This document shows, in pieces, positions 21,032-22,683 of a DNA stretch of 22,683 bases; within the stretch, counting starts at the first letter, position 1; each line of letters starts with the position of its first letter. The DNA lies in assembly GCA_021153285.1 (NCBI GenBank), contig JAGKTT010000036.1, positions 1-22,683 on the forward strand, read 5' to 3'. Under the pieces are notes generated by a model. It searched no databases, was not told where the DNA came from, and worked only from the letters and a program-made list of their open reading frames with translations. The translations under genes and the position numbers were made by a program. Origin of the DNA: Bacteroidia bacterium (GTDB lineage Bacteria; Bacteroidota; Bacteroidia; Bacteroidales; UBA932).

Positions 21032-21150
21032 TGCAGGTTTTTCTTTTTCTTATGTAAATTCATTTTTTCTTATCTCCGGGCTGGAAGATAAAAAAAATCT
21101 TATGTAACATAAAAAAGATTCAAAAAGGATAAGAAAAAGAAAAATCTGCA
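21032..21150. repeat. Large branched inverted repeat upstream of ssb
   Basis: Two 22-nt arms (21032-21053 and 21129-21150) are complementary throughout, with one G-T wobble; each arm is a T/C- or A/G-rich tract. Between them lie two smaller hairpins: 21062-21075 with 21086-21098 (13 bp and one C bulge, 10-nt loop) and a weaker one over about 21096-21120. The 9-mer CTTATGTAA occurs twice, at 21049-21057 and 21099-21107. No coding frame fits it. It may be a regulatory RNA, a cruciform operator or a small mobile repeat; I see no transposase or target duplication. Confidence 0.6.
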
Positions 21151-21193
21151 TTCCAGGGGCCTGAGAGGCATACAAGCTACCATATTTTTACTT

Positions 21194-21200
21194 TACTTTG
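21194..21200 (+). promoter_or_regulatory. Weak -7-like box ahead of ssb
   Basis: TACTTTG followed by C differs from TAnnTTTG by one missing base. It lies 72 nt before the ssb ATG. No -33 element is clear. This is the best candidate in the gap but is not strong. Confidence 0.3.
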
Positions 21201-21272
21201 CCCTCAACCTGCAAAGCGCGCATTATGGTGTAGGGAAGAAAAAAGTTTAATTTTTAATGAGAGAAATTCATA

Positions 21273-21617
21273 ATGGAACATCTAAACAGGATCGAACTTC
21301 GCGGACGTGTCGGAACCGTACGGACGAATGAAGTGAACGGGACGAAGGTAGCCAACTTCTCCCTGGTATCGGAACTTCTTTATAAGACAAGGGAAGGAGC
21401 TCCTACGGCCGAAACCACCTGGTTCAATGTCGCGGCCTGGAACAATAAGGATATGCCGGACCTTGACAAGATAGAAAAAGGAATGGCCCTATATGTTTCA
21501 GGACGTATGAGGTCAGTCCGCTACAATGGGGCTGACGGAACGGACAAGCTCTTCTACGAAGTGCTGGCAAACAAGATCAGGATTCTGGACGAGGAGCCTC
21601 AGGAACCATTCTTCTAA
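21273..21617 (+). CDS. ssb: Single-stranded DNA-binding protein, short form
   Basis: A 114-residue OB-fold protein: 'MEHLNRIELRGRVGTVRTNEVNGTKVANFSLV' is the first strand pair, 'TTWFNVAAWNNKD' is the conserved middle strand, and 'LDKIEKGMALYVSGRMRSVRYNGADG' follows as in bacterial SSB. It ends in 'DEEPQEPFF', a short acidic tail close to the DDDIPF-type tip that recruits repair and replication partners. The long disordered linker of typical SSB is missing, so this is a compact version and may be a second SSB beside a main one elsewhere. It coats single-stranded DNA during repair, recombination or uptake. It stands alone, between a branched repeat region and a terminator. Confidence 0.88.
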   Translation: MEHLNRIELRGRVGTVRTNEVNGTKVANFSLVSELLYKTREGAPTAETTWFNVAAWNNKDMPDLDKIEKGMALYVSGRMRSVRYNGADGTDKLFYEVLANKIRILDEEPQEPFF

Positions 21618-21630
21618 ACGATGCGATCAC

Positions 21631-21658
21631 GGCGGGGTGGGTCAGATTTCACCCCGCC
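21631..21658 (+). terminator. Terminator after ssb
   Basis: GGCGGGGTG (21631-21639) and CACCCCGCC (21650-21658) form a perfect 9-bp GC-rich stem with a 10-nt loop, 13 nt after the ssb stop. The T run is delayed (tcgttcaatctgttacttttt). Confidence 0.8.
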
Positions 21659-21668
21659 TCGTTCAATC

Positions 21669-21702
21669 TGTTACTTTTTAACAACCTTTTAACATATTAA
21701 CA
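21669..21702 (+). promoter_or_regulatory. Repeated TTAACA motifs upstream of the pyruvate formate-lyase gene
   Basis: TTAACA occurs three times (21678-21683, 21689-21694, 21697-21702). The first copy is also half of an inverted repeat TGTTA-N5-TAACA (21669-21673 and 21679-21683). The cluster lies 35-68 nt before the -7 box, where an activator or repressor could bind. It loosely resembles a Rex operator (TTGTTAANNNNTTAACAA), but the spacing is 1 nt short. Confidence 0.35.
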
Positions 21703-21736
21703 CTATGCCTATGATGTATAATTGTAATTTTTAAGG

Positions 21737-21744
21737 TATCTTTG
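21737..21744 (+). promoter_or_regulatory. -7 box of the pyruvate formate-lyase promoter
   Basis: TATCTTTG is a full TAnnTTTG match, 33 nt before the ATG at 21778, placing transcription start near 21750. Confidence 0.6.
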
Positions 21745-21777
21745 CGCCCGATTTGAAAGAGATTAACTAGTTTTTAT

Positions 21778-22683
21778 ATGGATCAGAAATTCAAAGACGG
21801 CAGATGGAGCCGCAGAATTGACGTTGCAGATTTCGTTTACAGCAACATTACCCCTTATGAAGGAGATGCATCATTCCTCCAGGGTCCTACAGAACGTACA
21901 AAGAAGCTTTGGGCAAAGTGCGTAGAGGCACTCGCTGAAGAAAGAGCTAACGGAGGAGTACGTTCTATCGACGCAAAGACCATTTCTACAATCACTTCAC
22001 ACGCAGCCGGTTACATCGACAGAGAGAACGAACTCATCGTCGGTCTCCAGACAGATGAACTTCTCAAGAGAGCCATCAAGCCTTTCGGAGGCCTCAAGGT
22101 GGTGGAGAAGGCTTGCCTCGAGAACGGTGTGGAGCTCGATCCTAAGGTGAAGGAAATCTTCACTCACTACAGAAAGACACACAACGACGGAGTATTCGAC
22201 GTATATACAGAGGAAATCCGCAAGTACAGATCACTCGGCTTCCTCACAGGACTTCCAGACAACTATTCAAGAGGACGTATCATCGGTGACTACCGTCGTC
22301 TCGCACTTTATGGTATCGACAGACTTATCGAGGCTAAGAGAGAGGACCTCAAGAATCTCACCGGCACAATGACACGCTCACGCATCACTCTCCGCGAGGA
22401 GGTGTCCGAGCAGATCCGTGCTCTTCAGGAGATCAAGATTATGGGTCAGTACTATGGTCTCGACCTCAGCAGACCTGCAACAAACGCCCAGGAGGCAGTA
22501 CAGTGGCTTTATATGGCTTACCTCGCTGCAGTAAAGGAGCAGGACGGTGCTGCAATGTCACTTGGTAACGTTTCATCGTTCCTCGACATCTTCATCCAGT
22601 ACGACCTTGACAACAACATCATCGACGAGACATTCGCTCAGGAGCTCATCGACCAGTTCGTAATGAAGCTCAGAATGGTACGT
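21778..22683 (+). CDS. pflB: Pyruvate formate-lyase (formate C-acetyltransferase), partial
   Basis: The first 302 codons of a glycyl-radical enzyme of about 750 residues, cut by the window edge. It turns pyruvate and CoA into acetyl-CoA and formate in anaerobic fermentation. The N-terminus matches PflB closely: 'WSRRIDVADFVYSNITPYEGDASFLQGPTERTKKLW', 'ERANGGVRSIDAKTISTITSHAAGYIDRENELIVGLQTDELLKRAIKPFGG' (starting near residue 62) and 'HYRKTHNDGVFDVYT'. The catalytic cysteine pair and the glycyl-radical loop lie beyond the window, so activity cannot be confirmed here. The activating enzyme PflA is commonly the next gene but is not visible. Its promoter carries a consensus -7 box and a TTAACA cluster upstream. 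Confidence 0.96.
   Translation, partial: MDQKFKDGRWSRRIDVADFVYSNITPYEGDASFLQGPTERTKKLWAKCVEALAEERANGGVRSIDAKTISTITSHAAGYIDRENELIVGLQTDELLKRAIKPFGGLKVVEKACLENGVELDPKVKEIFTHYRKTHNDGVFDVYTEEIRKYRSLGFLTGLPDNYSRGRIIGDYRRLALYGIDRLIEAKREDLKNLTGTMTRSRITLREEVSEQIRALQEIKIMGQYYGLDLSRPATNAQEAVQWLYMAYLAAVKEQDGAAMSLGNVSSFLDIFIQYDLDNNIIDETFAQELIDQFVMKLRMVR

Noticed and set aside
1..22683. tRNA or rRNA genes, CRISPR arrays and insertion sequences.
   Set aside because: I saw no cloverleaf with a TTCGA-type T arm, no regularly spaced repeats and no transposase-like frame.

Overview
The window looks like a chromosome segment of a Bacteroidales bacterium (phylum Bacteroidota). The signs are: -7 promoter boxes of the form TAnnTTTG ahead of several genes; A-rich leaders without strong Shine-Dalgarno sequences; a 'QAQ'-type secretion signal; Bacteroidota-style LptF and LptG proteins; and a Tgt that lacks the usual zinc cysteines. 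GC content is moderate except for one clearly A+T-rich block at about 11.86-14.66 kb. The family or genus cannot be fixed from the sequence alone.

Layout. (1) 1-3097, minus strand: a run of two membrane-anchored M23 peptidases, a minimal MerR-type regulator and a NIF3-family protein that runs off the left edge. (2) 3195-3457: a frameshifted and truncated remnant of a secreted creatininase-family gene, closed by tandem hairpins. (3) 3580-9382, plus strand: alaS, a single reading frame that joins an LptF-type permease to methionyl-tRNA formyltransferase, and thiamine pyrophosphokinase. The genes are nearly touching or overlapping, so this is probably one operon. (4) 9431-11840: ilvA and ilvE with a strong terminator. 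(5) 11864-14652, minus strand: a restriction-modification island. In transcription order it holds an N4/N6 DNA methyltransferase, an HNH restriction endonuclease, the wreck of a second nuclease and a D12-class adenine methyltransferase, separated by gaps of 1-2 nt. (6) 14693-16925, minus strand: tgt and lptG, with a divergent NupG-type nucleoside transporter behind a structured leader. (7) 18468-20960, minus strand: a small zinc-ribbon protein and an M3 peptidase lipoprotein. (8) 20961-21272: an A+T-rich regulatory region with a large, branched inverted repeat. (9) A short SSB, then the start of pyruvate formate-lyase, cut by the right edge.

How it fits together. Most of the window is housekeeping: translation (AlaRS, Fmt, Tgt), envelope building (LptF, LptG, M23 peptidases), cofactors (thiamine pyrophosphate), isoleucine/valine/leucine synthesis (IlvA, IlvE), peptide breakdown (M3) and fermentation (Pfl). 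The accessory part is the restriction island, which sits directly downstream of tgt-lptG in the same orientation and may be read from that operon. The main points of interest are the LptF-Fmt fusion, the composite restriction island with its internally deleted nuclease, the possible functional link between tgt and the divergent nucleoside transporter, and the branched inverted repeat ahead of ssb.
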